A stretch of 64,000 nucleotides of DNA from Saccharum officinarum (lineage: Eukaryota; Streptophyta; Magnoliopsida; Poales; Poaceae): positions 10,086,214 through 10,150,213 of the forward strand of contig CM036188.1 of NCBI GenBank assembly GCA_020631735.1, in the 5' to 3' direction. The notes beneath the pieces were generated by a model. That model was not told where the DNA came from. It searched no databases and saw only the letters and a list, made by a program, of their open reading frames with translations. Position 1 is the stretch's first letter. Each line of letters opens with the position of its first letter. Both the position numbers and the translations under genes were made by a program. Positions 22,401 through 33,300 of the stretch are shown one piece after another.

Positions 22401-23370
22401 GGTCAGTTCCTGGATGAGGTAAGCAGCTAAAGAATCATGGGAACCAATTATGTGAAGCAACAGAAAATATTTCTGTACTGAGTGGTGGCCGAAAGCATAA
22501 TAAATTGTCAACTAGTATCACGATATTTGCAGTCTATCGTACCGTACCTCAAATCAAGCAAAGCCAAGGTAACCAATACAAACACACACTAAAATCAAAT
22601 GGAAACTTGGAAAAGTTCACCAGAACATAATGAGGTTTGCAATGATGGCCCATCTTTACACTCCAATTAATCAAAATGGCCATCAGGCAAACAACTGCGC
22701 CATAGAAATGCTAAAAGATCACTGAACTTTTAACTAAGCACGTTTGTAGCAACCACATGTTAGGAATTTTGGGGCAAAAAAGTCAAGATCCGCCAAAATA
22801 AATTTAAAGAGGAACTAAGAACCTCCTTAAAAGCTGAATGCTGTGAGACCACTGAATTGAGAATAAAAATCGAATCTTTCAAAGCACGCACTTGGTACCG
22901 ACTGATGAACACGGGAGATGGGACCGACCTGGCACTGGGAGCACGGCGGGGCACCACGGGCTCGAACTCGACGGGGAGCCCCAGGAATCCATGGAACCTA
23001 TCGAAGGTGACGTGCGCCACGTGCTGCACGTCGGTCGGCAACCCAATCTCCATCCCACAGCCGCGGCCTTCGCCTTCGCCGCCGCCGGCGCCCACCACCA
23101 CACTGCAGCCGAGCAGGGACTTCCGCAGCAGCTCAAACAGCAGCGCCAAGAACGACCACCGCTCCTCTTCTTCCTCCTCCTCCGACCCTGCTGCCTGCCG
23201 GATTCCTCGGCTCCCTATAGATCCCGCTATGCGCTCCGGGCTGCCGCTTCCGGGGAGCACGTCGCTGTCGGCACCGGCTAAATAGCGCAGCGAGGAGGTC
23301 GAGGAGGAGGAGGCGCGGCTTGCGGGGGAAGCGAGGCTGGCCGGGCCCCGGGCAGCGCCACCTCCGTCAT
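19445..23370 (-). CDS. Rho GTPase-activating protein with CRIB motif (RopGAP), N-terminal frameshift
   Basis: Stimulates GTP hydrolysis by plant ROP GTPases near the plasma membrane. Exons with GT-AG borders: 23370-22929, 21288-21168, 21075-20956, 20344-20114, 20005-19445. The CRIB motif is in exon 1 (MEIGLPTDVQHVAHVTFDRF then GFLGLP). The GAP domain follows, with GIFRINAENSQEE holding the arginine finger, and later KMNARNIAMVFAPNMTQ. The Ser-rich tail ends in ERIEAWR. From ATG 23370 the frame reads MTEVALPGA and runs to a stop near 23280, while the conserved frame (SLRYLAGADSDVLPGSG) is offset by one base. The exon sum is 1475 nt, one short of 492 codons. A lost G in the GGGG run near 23346-23351 would explain this. 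It may be a real lesion, an assembly error, or use of a later start such as MEIGLP. The 1.6-kb intron 1 holds repeat debris. Confidence 0.9.
22080..22230. repeat. Possible LINE-like 3' tail in RopGAP intron 1
   Basis: Text ending CCGGGTAACCGGATCTTTC followed by A-rich and TA-repeat sequence (22205-22228) looks like the 3' end of a plant non-LTR retroelement. No reverse transcriptase nearby and no target duplication resolved. Confidence 0.25.
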
Positions 23371-23460
23371 TGCTTCCTCCTTTTTCGAATTTTCGCTGGA
23401 ACTATGAGCTGTATGTGGGGGCGATTCGGGATGAGTTCTTGGGATTTCTCGGATGGTGGA

Positions 23461-23480
23461 GGGGGGGGGGGGGGGGGGGG
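23461..23480. repeat. 20-base G homopolymer
   Basis: Uninterrupted run of 20 G on the plus strand, about 90-110 bases upstream of the RopGAP ATG. It is therefore a C run in the presumed 5' UTR or promoter on the gene's sense strand. Confidence 0.9.
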
Positions 23481-24454
23481 CAAATGCACCAACGAATGAT
23501 TGGGGATTCCGGTGGTGGAGTTCTTGGTGCGCCCTATTTAGGATTTCTTCGATGCTCGCTTTGGACTGTTGAGGCAGGATTTTAGGGGAGGATTGGTTGC
23601 GGTGGTGCGCGTGGTCCAAATCCACGATGCAAATCACAACACAAAAAATAATTGCAGCGGCCACAAATGGGCAGCAAAAGGGGATTTTTTTAAAATTAAA
23701 CTTCAGTAAAGACCCAGTTTTAGCCGGAGATGATGAAATCTCGTGGGCTGTTTGGTGGGGAATGGATCGGATTTTTGCGGAGGTGGAGTTGGATTGAAGG
23801 GAGGGCTTGAGCTGGAGGTGATGGCACCTTCATTCGTCTCCTGCTCTGCTCCTACTCCTCTCTTCCTCCTCTTTATGCACACATGGACGCTCGTTTCTTC
23901 TCCATTTTTAAGCTAACTAGTCGGAGAAAGTCCAAAGCTGTTCTGACTGTTTCGAATTGGCTACGTACGTCGCCGAAAGTTTCCGGAACCGATTACTGCA
24001 GGACAGCGTAATGTCAATTCCCATGATACAGAAAGTCTTGATTTGGTTCAGCTGAAAAAAAAGGTCAAATCTGGCTGCAAGTGCAAAGGGTTAAAAGGTC
24101 AAAAAGGCTGATAATACTCGTCAAATACCTCCTCCAATCATCTTGATTTGTGCCGCTAGGGCGTGTAGTCGCGTTTAATTGACATGTACTCAAAACAATC
24201 CATCAAAAGAAATGTACTACCTTGGTCAAAAAGAATACTAACTGTAGCCGTTAAGTCAAACTTCCGACCAAATATATATAAACAATTATAAATGTTTAAA
24301 TATGATAAGTATTATTATTTTTAATCACGCAACCCTAGCAGCGTGCTCAAAAACCTATGGAGAAGGTACACCACCTGCTACAAAGAAAAAGGAATACTAC
24401 CATTAAATCTCTGGAAAATATGAGTATTTATGTCACACTGAGAATTTAAACTTA
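23481..24454. other. RopGAP upstream region and AT-rich spacer
   Basis: Presumed promoter and leader of RopGAP in the first few hundred bases (CT-rich near 23840-23870). The rest is non-coding. No clear regulatory motif identified. Confidence 0.35.
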
Positions 24455-24614
24455 CTCCCTCTGTCCCCTTTTATGTGACGTTTTAGAAGCCTACCAAATA
24501 CAACATTTACTATCTGTATCCGGACAAACGTGATGACCAGGTGCATAGAAAGGTGAGTGAACCTGGACATGCTGCAGGAGTGCCAGAACGTCTCTTAAAT
24601 AGGGACAGAGGGAG
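24455..24614. mobile_element. Stowaway-like MITE, 160 bp
   Basis: Terminal inverted repeats CTCCCTCTGTCCC and its complement GGGACAGAGGGAG, flanked by TA on both sides (24453-24454 and 24615-24616). Typical Tc1/mariner-derived MITE of grasses. Confidence 0.85.
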
Positions 24615-24841
24615 TAGATGATAAACATGTTTTCCTATAAGAGACCTAACTCGCTCAACTACGCCCGGTTCTTATAAGGGCTTAATGCAATCGGTTAAGC
24701 TAAAAGGTATAAGCCGTGTAGGCAGTGAGGCCCTATTCGCTTAAACTACTTATCAGTCATGGTATAATGTTTTTCTCTCACAATAAAACAGTATCAGCCG
24801 GCTTATCAGTAGCAGAATCTATCTGCCGAACATGACGTTAA

Positions 24842-25072
24842 GGGCCTGTTTGGTTAGTGGTGTTAAAGTTTAACAAACACTGTAGCAGTTTCGTCTTATT
24901 TGACAAAAAGTTTCCAATTTTGTACTAATTAGGCTTAATAGATTCGTCTCGTAAATTACTCCTAATCTGTGCCAACATGCATGCAATTAGTCTATATTTA
25001 GTACTTCATGCATTTGCCGCAACATTGATGTAATGAGAGTTAAACTTTAACATTCATGAACCAAACAGGGCC
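24842..25072. mobile_element. MITE with GGGCCTGTTTGGTT termini, 231 bp
   Basis: Left end GGGCCTGTTTGGTT and right end AACCAAACAGGGCC are inverted repeats. The internal words TGTAGCAGTTTCGT and AGATTCGTCTCG are hallmarks of a very common grass MITE group. No convincing target duplication, so the superfamily is not fixed. Confidence 0.75.
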
Positions 25073-25468
25073 GAAGACTACAAATGTCTCATCCTAAGGT
25101 ATTGTTTTTCCATAAAAAGTAGCTTCAACTTTTGTCAGGGTTCCTTCCTGACCTCGCTTATAAACAGTGGAAGCATGTGACGAAGATGCCAATAATTTTG
25201 GTCACAATGCGAATTCAGCTGGTGTGGCAACCTTTTGTCAAGCGAAGCTACTGCAGCTTCTGTAGGCTAATTTGAATATCTATGACACCGCTGGTGTGTG
25301 ATCTGGAGTCTCCGTGTGTGAACGTGGAGGTTGGGGTAATAGCCAGTCTGTCGCGTTGGAGCTACACTCTAAGTGCCATTATATTAGATTAATATTTGAA
25401 TATACTTTCATCATAATATAACTAGCTTAATCATTTTTAAAGATAAATTTGGCGATTATTAAAGGAAA

Positions 25469-25681
25469 AACGTCTCCAACAGGCTCTATTAATGACTCTC
25501 TAAATTTAGTAGGTCTCCATCTCATCTCATTCGCTCTATACTTTTGAATAGCCTACCTCACTAGCCATCTAACCTCTTGGTTTTACATAGCACTAGTATT
25601 TTTTTGTCAAATCTATTTTAGAGAGTAGCTAAATCAGTAAATTTGGCTAGTCTTTTTGGATAATCTCTTGGAGATGCTCTA
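25469..25681. mobile_element. MITE-like element, GTCTCCAACAG...CTTGGAGATGCTCT
   Basis: Ends form an imperfect inverted repeat related to the Tourist-like element at 12242-12611 (AGAGCATCTCCAA type). Limits are approximate and no target duplication was confirmed. Interior is non-coding. Confidence 0.45.
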
Positions 25682-25684
25682 GAA

Positions 25685-27057
25685 GCATAAATATTGATAC
25701 ACTTCTATAAATTTGGTCAAATATAAATTAGTTTTACTAAAAAATACAACTAGAATTGTTGCATGGTTTTTAATGCATATCTTTGAGTACTAATTTTTTG
25801 TAAAATATACACTTAAAGTCCTTCAAATTTAAGAGTTTTTACAAATATTTTTTTAATATATAACACTAACATTTAACTTTACATGTTTCTAATTAAATGT
25901 ATTGAGCCAATATTGTTGACAAGTTTCTATGATCGGAAGGAGTACTATGCTACACTTTACCACAAGAAACGAATAGATTATAGGACTCTTCTGATGATCA
26001 TGTGCTCTCCACAGGATATTGGGCCGGCATCGAGAGGTTTTTTTCGGTTGAATTCTCGTTTCATAAGTCAGTCCAGCCTTTAGGTTTCAGGTCACACCTC
26101 TGTGCAACTGTGCTAGGATTTCTGTAGATAAATCCAAGAGCAAACAAGAGCTGACGAATTATTTAGTTTAGACTAAATTTGGAAGAGATACACACATTTT
26201 GAAAATTATCTCTATCCATACCCATACTTTTCTTTTCTACGAGTTTTATTTTTACTCTATACAAATTCAGAAGCTCATGCTAAATCTAAGCCGTTCTAGT
26301 TGATCCCACTATAGTTGGATGGCTTGATGTTTCTTATCAACATGTCTCTTAGTAACTGTGGGTAGCCATACATATAGAATTTAGATACATAGATTGTAGA
26401 AATAAAAAACAGTGGTCAAAGTATGAGTCCTAAAACTGTGCCTTACATCTCAACGGTGTGGGAGTAATAGAAGAACTATACACAACTAATCATTTGGAAT
26501 TTTGCTTAATTCAATTAGTATACATTGATTGAATATGAGAAGTGTGGTATGGTGAAGTTAGATATGGATATCTTGATATAAATCAACATCTAAAACCTAT
26601 TTAAACATAATTGTCATAAATGAAAGCATATCATGCTCCACGCCTCCAACTATAGAAGTATCTATCTTCCTCTATGAAAGTATTAAGAGCATCCCTAGCA
26701 TTAAATCCTCGTGTACCTATGGGTGTTCTCTTTCCTATATAAGGGAGCATATGTCTTGGAGTTGTTGATCATCTTGATTAGATACTTGTTCCTTAACCTA
26801 GTTGACCACCACCACCACCACAAAGATGTTTTATTTTTTTTCTCGATCGGACCCATCGGCCCGTTTTCATTAAGGAGGAGTGGAATGAGGTAGCCAATAC
26901 AAAGTTGAGCATGCACGGTGGCGAGGGACCATCGTGGAACTCAAAACAACGCCCTAATTACTGGATACGAGGATGTTAAGATTACATTGCTAAAAAGTTT
27001 TGTGACCAGAAAGGGCAAGCAACGGCTACGCTTGAATACCTGACCTCGACCCACAAG
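25685..27057. other. Non-coding AT-rich interval
   Basis: No supported gene. A TATATAAGG box at about 26736-26745 lies about 315 bases upstream of the small cysteine-rich gene and may be its promoter. A CAC repeat runs at 26806-26821. Confidence 0.35.
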
Positions 27058-27395
27058 ATGTTTTATGGAAAATTGGCAATTTTCATCTTGCTAGTGTGTG
27101 CAATAACTTCCTCATGTGTAGGGACGTTATGTACCCCGAAACAGAAGGAAAAACTCCTCTATGAATGTCGTCCTTGGATAAACAAGGATTTAACAAATAT
27201 CATCTTCCTAAAGATAGTGCCTGCTGTGAGGAAGTCAGAAGGGTGTCAAACATGTACATGGGCATGCACTACGTCGTCTTGATGCTTTCACCGAACGAGA
27301 GGAAGATATATAGTGTAGGAAATATCTTGAAGCTCATACAACGCGTTGCTAACCGCATCCTCTTCCAATCCAATTCAGAGTCATGTAAAAAGTAA
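27058..27395 (+). pseudogene. Small secreted cysteine-rich protein gene with frameshift
   Basis: The first frame (27058-27282) opens with a clear signal peptide (MFYGKLAIFILLVCAITSS) and mature text TLCTPKQKEKLLYECRPW. Past about 27180 the plausible continuation lies in another frame (KYHLPKDSACCEEVRRVSN, then LSPNERKIYSVGNI), which is open from 27165 to 27395. The combined pattern of spaced Cys, Cys and a CC pair suggests a small helical lipid-transfer/prolamin-like protein of about 110 aa. The frame change falls between about 27180 and 27215, with no intron signals that would remove it, so a small deletion is likely. Late cysteines expected in such folds also appear missing. Family assignment is by pattern only. 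No gene symbol justified. Confidence 0.5.
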
Positions 27396-27690
27396 TGGGT
27401 CATTGATCTCATAATAACATGTAAGAATCCAAATGATATGAAAAAGGAATAATCTTATTTATTGCCAGGTCATGGTGTAAATAGATTACCATCTTAATAT
27501 TAATAATCAGAGACATTCAACAATACCTCCACATTAACCCTCATGATATGGGCTAAGAAAATAAGCTTCCAGAAATCCTCAAAAGCATAGACATCTAACC
27601 TTATTAGTTTAGTACATAATATGCATAATCATTATAATAGCATGAATCTATTCTAATTCTTAAAAAACCTATGCAAACTCAGCCATTATT
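27396..27690. other. AT-rich spacer
   Basis: Non-coding, nothing recognised. Confidence 0.35.
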
Positions 27691-27699
27691 AAAAATATA

Positions 27700-27970
27700 T
27701 AAAGTAGCCTTAAATTACCTAGCTTTACCATTATGATAGATAATTTAAACAACCCATAAATTTTCATCTAAATAACCACATTTACCATTATGGAAGATAA
27801 TGCAAAGAAACCGCATACATTTTCTTTAAAATTACCCACATATGTTATTATGAAAGAAAATATAAAATAACCCCTTTAATTGTATCTAAATGAATAACCT
27901 ATGTCGTTATCAAAATGGAAACCAAAATGTCCCTCAAATATACGCCTAAATATCAATACATACCACTATT
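27700..27970. repeat. Degenerate tandem repeat, period about 60 bp
   Basis: At least four diverged units, each with a TTACC/TAACC start, a TTATTATG(A)AAG-like centre and an AACCC..AATTTT..TCTAAA end, starting near 27716, 27774, 27833 and 27895. Strongly AT-rich and non-coding. Confidence 0.55.
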
Positions 27971-28229
27971 AAATTAATAGTAACATAAATGATATGTGTT
28001 GCAGTCATGGAAAAATGTAGCCTTAACAAACAACATACCAACTGACATATAGTTTAAATTGCATTAATACTCTATGATAATAAATTTTATAAGTTATTAT
28101 ATTAGATAAATTTATACATTTGGAATGAACAATTATGACATCAATGTTGGTTTAATTTTTAAGAACTCTACATTTTTTATGAAAAAAATACTATTACATA
28201 TAACTCTTTGATATAACAAACAAATTCAA

Positions 28230-31121
28230 TGTCACACCCGGTTTTCTAAAGAACAAAACCAGGCTAATTATATGTGTGCCCAGGAAGTCCACACATATGC
28301 CAGAATGAAAAAGTATCAGAAACAATGTTATTATATAACGTATACATAGCTATATTAACACTTACATCAGAGTATCGCAGAACGGTGACTAATCTTCGGG
28401 CTCCATTCTTCTCAGGGACGGCTGACTGGGGGTAACATATGCCTAGCACTTCTACTAGTCTTCTGGAAACTCCACTACACCTTTGTCCTTTTTCCGAGTA
28501 GCATCTTATTACACACTGGAGTGTTGGGGAAATAGCAAGAGTGAGTCCATATCGAACTCAACAAGTATAACACAGGGTTCATGAGGCTCAAAAAGGCTAG
28601 ACACTGTTTAACTACGTTCAGCTTTTAATCATCATATAATTAGCAATTGAGTAGCATCAAGGTAATCCAAATCCCATTAATGAATCAATGATCAATTGTA
28701 ATAAGGATAATGAATAGCATTAACATGAGCATAATAATAATCAACAATAATTAAGCATGATATAACGATGGTGATCAACTATTCTGTAAGAATTCCCAAG
28801 GCCGCTCGTATCCGTGAGCATGGCTAGTATACCAGTTTTTAACTCTGCGCAGAGGTGTACACTTTCACTGTGAGTCATGATTTCCAAATGCATGGGTTTG
28901 CAAGGCCCAAAACATCAGAGACCATATAAAGCCATTCAAAAGTTCGTCTAACAAGTTAGGGCCATTAGATTCACTCGGCAGGCAGATGTAGAACCCCCCT
29001 TCCCTGTGGCACAACAACCGCAGCCTATACACACTAGGCCAGGGGCTCGCACTACACCCAACGTGGCAAGCCATTCTTACGCCATTTAAGGTAACCTCTA
29101 ACAAGTTAGAAAAGGTCTCTTGAACAACTAGAGCCAGAGCCATATAGCCCTCACAGCTGTACTGTATGTCCCGGTTATCACTTACAGGTAAGTCCTTATG
29201 GAGAGTAACCAGAGCAACAATATAACCCCTTGCTCTAGCCCCCTTTTCAACAGTAATAAAATCATCTTAATGGTTGATTGCATAATCCATTAGTCAAATT
29301 ACAAGATCATTGTTCATAATTAAGCGCTAGCAATAGCTACCCAAATGCATAACCCATAGGTGACAAGAAAACAAGATATCAATAGCTAAGTTATAATCTC
29401 TATGGTTGTCAAGAAAGACACATGCATATGTATAATAATTTCAGTGAATAGGTAACAAGGATGGTCCCATGTTATACTTGCCTTATTCAAAGCTTTCCTA
29501 ATGATACTGCTGGTCTGGCTCAAAATAATACTCTTGATCGTCCAGATACTGCTCACCTTCTATACTCGATCATCAATCAACAACACACATGCATCCAATC
29601 AAACATACACGAAGCAAACAAAGAGATACAATTAGAACAGTACACCAACAATAACAAAACAGTAATAAAAGTTTATAAAACTCTTCTACACGTTTCTACG
29701 ATCACACAGACGCAAAGATCACCAAATTCAGAGTTAAAACGTGAAAGTTATGAATTTTTCTAAGATTTCCTATAGATAAATAAATACTCAATTATAAACT
29801 CGAAAAATAAATTATCAAAACCAACTGTACAACTACACTAACATGTAGAGCTCGCAAATACGAACCTAACGCCACTTGAACGGATCAAATCGGAGTTAAA
29901 ACGAAGTTTTTATGACCAAAACAATTCTAGTGGCAAAACTATAATTTCCTGAAAACGTATTTTTGAATAAACCGGTAGAAAATACGCTTTCAAAACATGA
30001 AAACGGCTTTCAGGATATTGCGCTAAGGATCGCGGGTTGATTACTAAAAAGCTGAGGGTCTCTTTAACAAATTTACCCGCGAAGGGGTAAGTTCTAATCT
30101 GGGCCGTTGATCTCGATTTGGACGGCTCGTGTTCATCATCAAGTCTACAGTGCTCATACCGGTCACCCTCTTCATGTCCGGCCGGCGGCTCCCCATGGCC
30201 GGCGTGCTCCACCTCGCCGGAGATGACGGCTCTCCCCATATAGACCATGGTTCACCACGCATCCGACCCCAATCGGAAGAGGAGATCACCGCGAACCCAT
30301 CTATGCGATCTAGGGAAGCTACGACGGCTTGAGAACGAGACGCGGCTCAGAAAGAACGGCGGCGCCATTGCCGGCTCGCGGAAAGCTTCAAAAGCTCGAT
30401 TCGAAACCTCTCCAATCAAAAGAAAAGCATGAGAAGGTAGAGGAGAAGAGTGCGGACTCACCAATGCAAAGAATACGGCCTCAAAACCACCCGAAGGCTC
30501 CCAAACCGATCTACCGTCGGCCTTCAACAACCTCAAGCCCTAGTACTCGATTTCACATGGTGGAACTCGCGATTTAGGTGAAAAACGGAAAGAGGAGGGT
30601 CATGGCTTCTTATTTGTAGCTCCAAATCGTCGTATTCGGGTAGGAAATCCCGGTTATATCGGCAACAATCGGTGGTGGTCGCCCACGAGTTCGGCTCGGT
30701 TACGACACGAGGGAAAGAAGACGACTGACAAGCGGCCCCTACCCGTCAGCGAAATGAGAAGGGAGGGAAGGCACGGCTGGTTTTCTTGGGCCGGCCCACG
30801 CGGCGAAGGCGCAGAAGAAAAGGGCAGCGGCCCACCTACGCAAGCGCGGGGGAAACAGGCCGCTCCAACGGGCCTTCGGGCCGCCAGGGAGAAGGTAAAT
30901 GATTTTCTTCTTTTTTTCTCCTTTCTTTTCTTTATTTGCTTGTCTTCAAACTATTCCAAATAAAATTTTTCAAGCCAAATCAAAATAAAATAAAATAAAA
31001 CCACTTCTCAAAATAAATAAATGCAACAGCATGAATGCAACACCAAAAATTCTTTTTAAAATTTTAATTTCCTTTCTCTAAATTATTTAAAATTTATTTC
31101 TTCTAAAATTTGGGTGTTACA
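28230..31121 (-). repeat. 3' LTR (in element sense) of the Tekay-like element
   Basis: 2892 bp, plus strand TGTCACACCC to GGGTGTTACA, so both termini are the same inverted word. Nearly identical to 35633-38523. Includes a GC-rich part at 30120-30900 whose frames are not genes. Confidence 0.95.
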
Positions 31122-31126
31122 AATTC

Positions 31127-31138
31127 TACCCCCCTTAA
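31127..31138 (-). other. Polypurine tract
   Basis: On the minus strand TTTAAGGGGGGTA lies just ahead of the 3' LTR, as expected for plus-strand DNA priming in Ty3/gypsy elements. Confidence 0.8.
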
Positions 31139-31166
31139 AAGAATCTCGTCCTCAAGATTAGACTGC

Positions 31167-33300
31167 TTACTCAAACAACTGCGGATATGATTTCCTCAAT
31201 TCATCCTCTCTTTTCCAAGTTGCCTTTGCCTCTGAATATCAATTCCACTATACTTTACACATCTTAATAATCCGACTTCGAGTAACTCTCTCAGCAGTTT
31301 CTAAAATCTTAATCGGAAACTCTTCATATGTAAGATCCTCCTTAACAGTCAATTCTTCTAAAGGTATCTGCTCCTCAGACACACGCAAACACTTCTTAAG
31401 TTGTGAAACATGAAACACATTATGCACTCCAGATAAATTTTCAGACAACTCTAATTGATAAGCAACTTCCCCACGTCTAGTAATAACTTTAAATGGTCCA
31501 ACATACCTTGGTGCTAGTTTATCTTTCTTGTTAAACCTCTTCACACTTCTCATAGGTGACACCTTCAAATAGACATAATCACCTACCTAAAAAAACTAGA
31601 TCTCTTCTCCTATTATCAGCATAACTCTTCTGACGAGACTGCGCTACTCTCAAATTCTCACGAATCACTCGCACTTGATCTTCTGCGTTTCTAAGAACAT
31701 CTGTACCAAACACCTGAGATTCACCTGTCTGATCCCAAAACAATGGAGTTCTACACTTATGTCCATACAAAGCTTCAAACGGTGCCATCTTAAGACTCTG
31801 TTGATAACTATTATTGTAAGAAAATTCCGCATAAGGCAAACTCTTATCCCAACTAGTTCCATATTGCAATGCACAAGCTCTCAACATATCCTCTAATACC
31901 TGGTTGGTCCTTTCAGTCTGCCCATCTGTCTGTGGATGATATGCTGTACTAAAATTTAATTTTGTTCCCAATGATTCATGTACAGCTTTTCAAAAGTGTG
32001 ACGTAAACTGCGATCCTCGATCAGATACAATCTTCTTTGGAACTCCATGCAAACATACTATTCTTTCTATATACAAGGTAGCTAATTATACTCCCGTATA
32101 ATTTAGTCTTGACTGGTATAAAATGAGCAACTTTAGTCAATCTATCCACTATCACCCAAATAGAATCATAACCTCTCTGAGTACGCGGTAACCCTACTAT
32201 AAAGTCTATACCAACTTCCTCCCACTTCCATTCAGGAATCTTCATTGGTTGCACAATCCAGCAGATCTTTGATGCTCTGCTTTCACCCTCTGACAAGTGT
32301 CCCACAATGCCACATACTCAGCCACATCTCGCTTTAATCCAACCCACCAATATTTCTGTTTAAGATCCAAATACATCTTAGTACTACCAGGATGAATAGA
32401 ATAAGCTGACTCATGAGCTTCACGAAGAATTGCCTGTCTAACAGTTTGATCCTCAGGTACACACAGCCTCTTTCCAAACCACAAAATCCCATTATCATCC
32501 ATTCGAAAACCCTGGTGACTTACCAATCGCTATATCTTCTGCTATCTTCTTCAGTTTCTCATCCTTCAACCGACCCTTGTAAATTTCTTACTCTAAAGTA
32601 GGCTCTATCACTAATTCCATTGTATTAGTAACAATTCCCAAATTCAAATATTCAAATTTAGCACATAACTCACTAGTCATAGACAATGTTCGTATCTCAT
32701 TGGCATAACTTTTCCTACTAAGAGCATCAGCTACTTTATTAGCCTTACCAGGATGATAGTGTATCTCAATATCATAATCCTTAATCAACTCTAACCATCT
32801 GCGTTGCCTCAAATTCAGATCTGACTGAGTGAAAATATACTTCAAACTCTTATGATCAGTGTATATATCACTCTTATGTCAAATCAAATAATGTCTCCCA
32901 ATCTTTAAAGCATGAACTACAGCTGCTAACTCCAAATCATGTGTAGGATAATTCAACTCATGCTTTCTCAACTGCCTAGATGCATAAGCCACAACTCTGC
33001 CTTCTTGCATAAGAACACATTCCAAACCTTGACGAGAAGCATCACAATAAATAGAAAACTTCTTACTCAAATCTGGCAAAACCAAAACAGGCGCTGTAGT
33101 CAACCTCTTCTTCAATTCCTCAAAACTAGCTTGACATTTATCTGACCACACAAACTTGGCATTCTTCTCTAATAGAGATGTCATAGGTTTAGCAAGTTTA
33201 GAAAACCCTTTAATGAACCGTCTGTAATATCCAGCTAATCCTAAGAAACTACGAATCTCGCTAACATCAATAGGTGGTTTCCAATTCAATAGATAAGCAA
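31167..33300 (-). pseudogene. Degenerate pol: RNase H, integrase and chromodomain-like end
   Basis: In element order: the RT connection region ([20 protein letters not shown]), RNase H ([34 protein letters not shown]), integrase zinc region, integrase core (VGIDFIVGLP, then AYHPQTDGQTERTNQ), and the GPFKVITRRGEVAYQLEL...VFHVSQLKKC block typical of Tekay/Del chromoviruses. A REDELRKSYPQLFE tail extends to about 31167. The chain is broken by several stops and frame changes (for example near 32880, 32588, 31978, 31575 and 31248). In the zinc region a Cys of the HHCC set appears replaced by Trp (ALWDTC). All upstream domains are missing. Confidence 0.92.
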
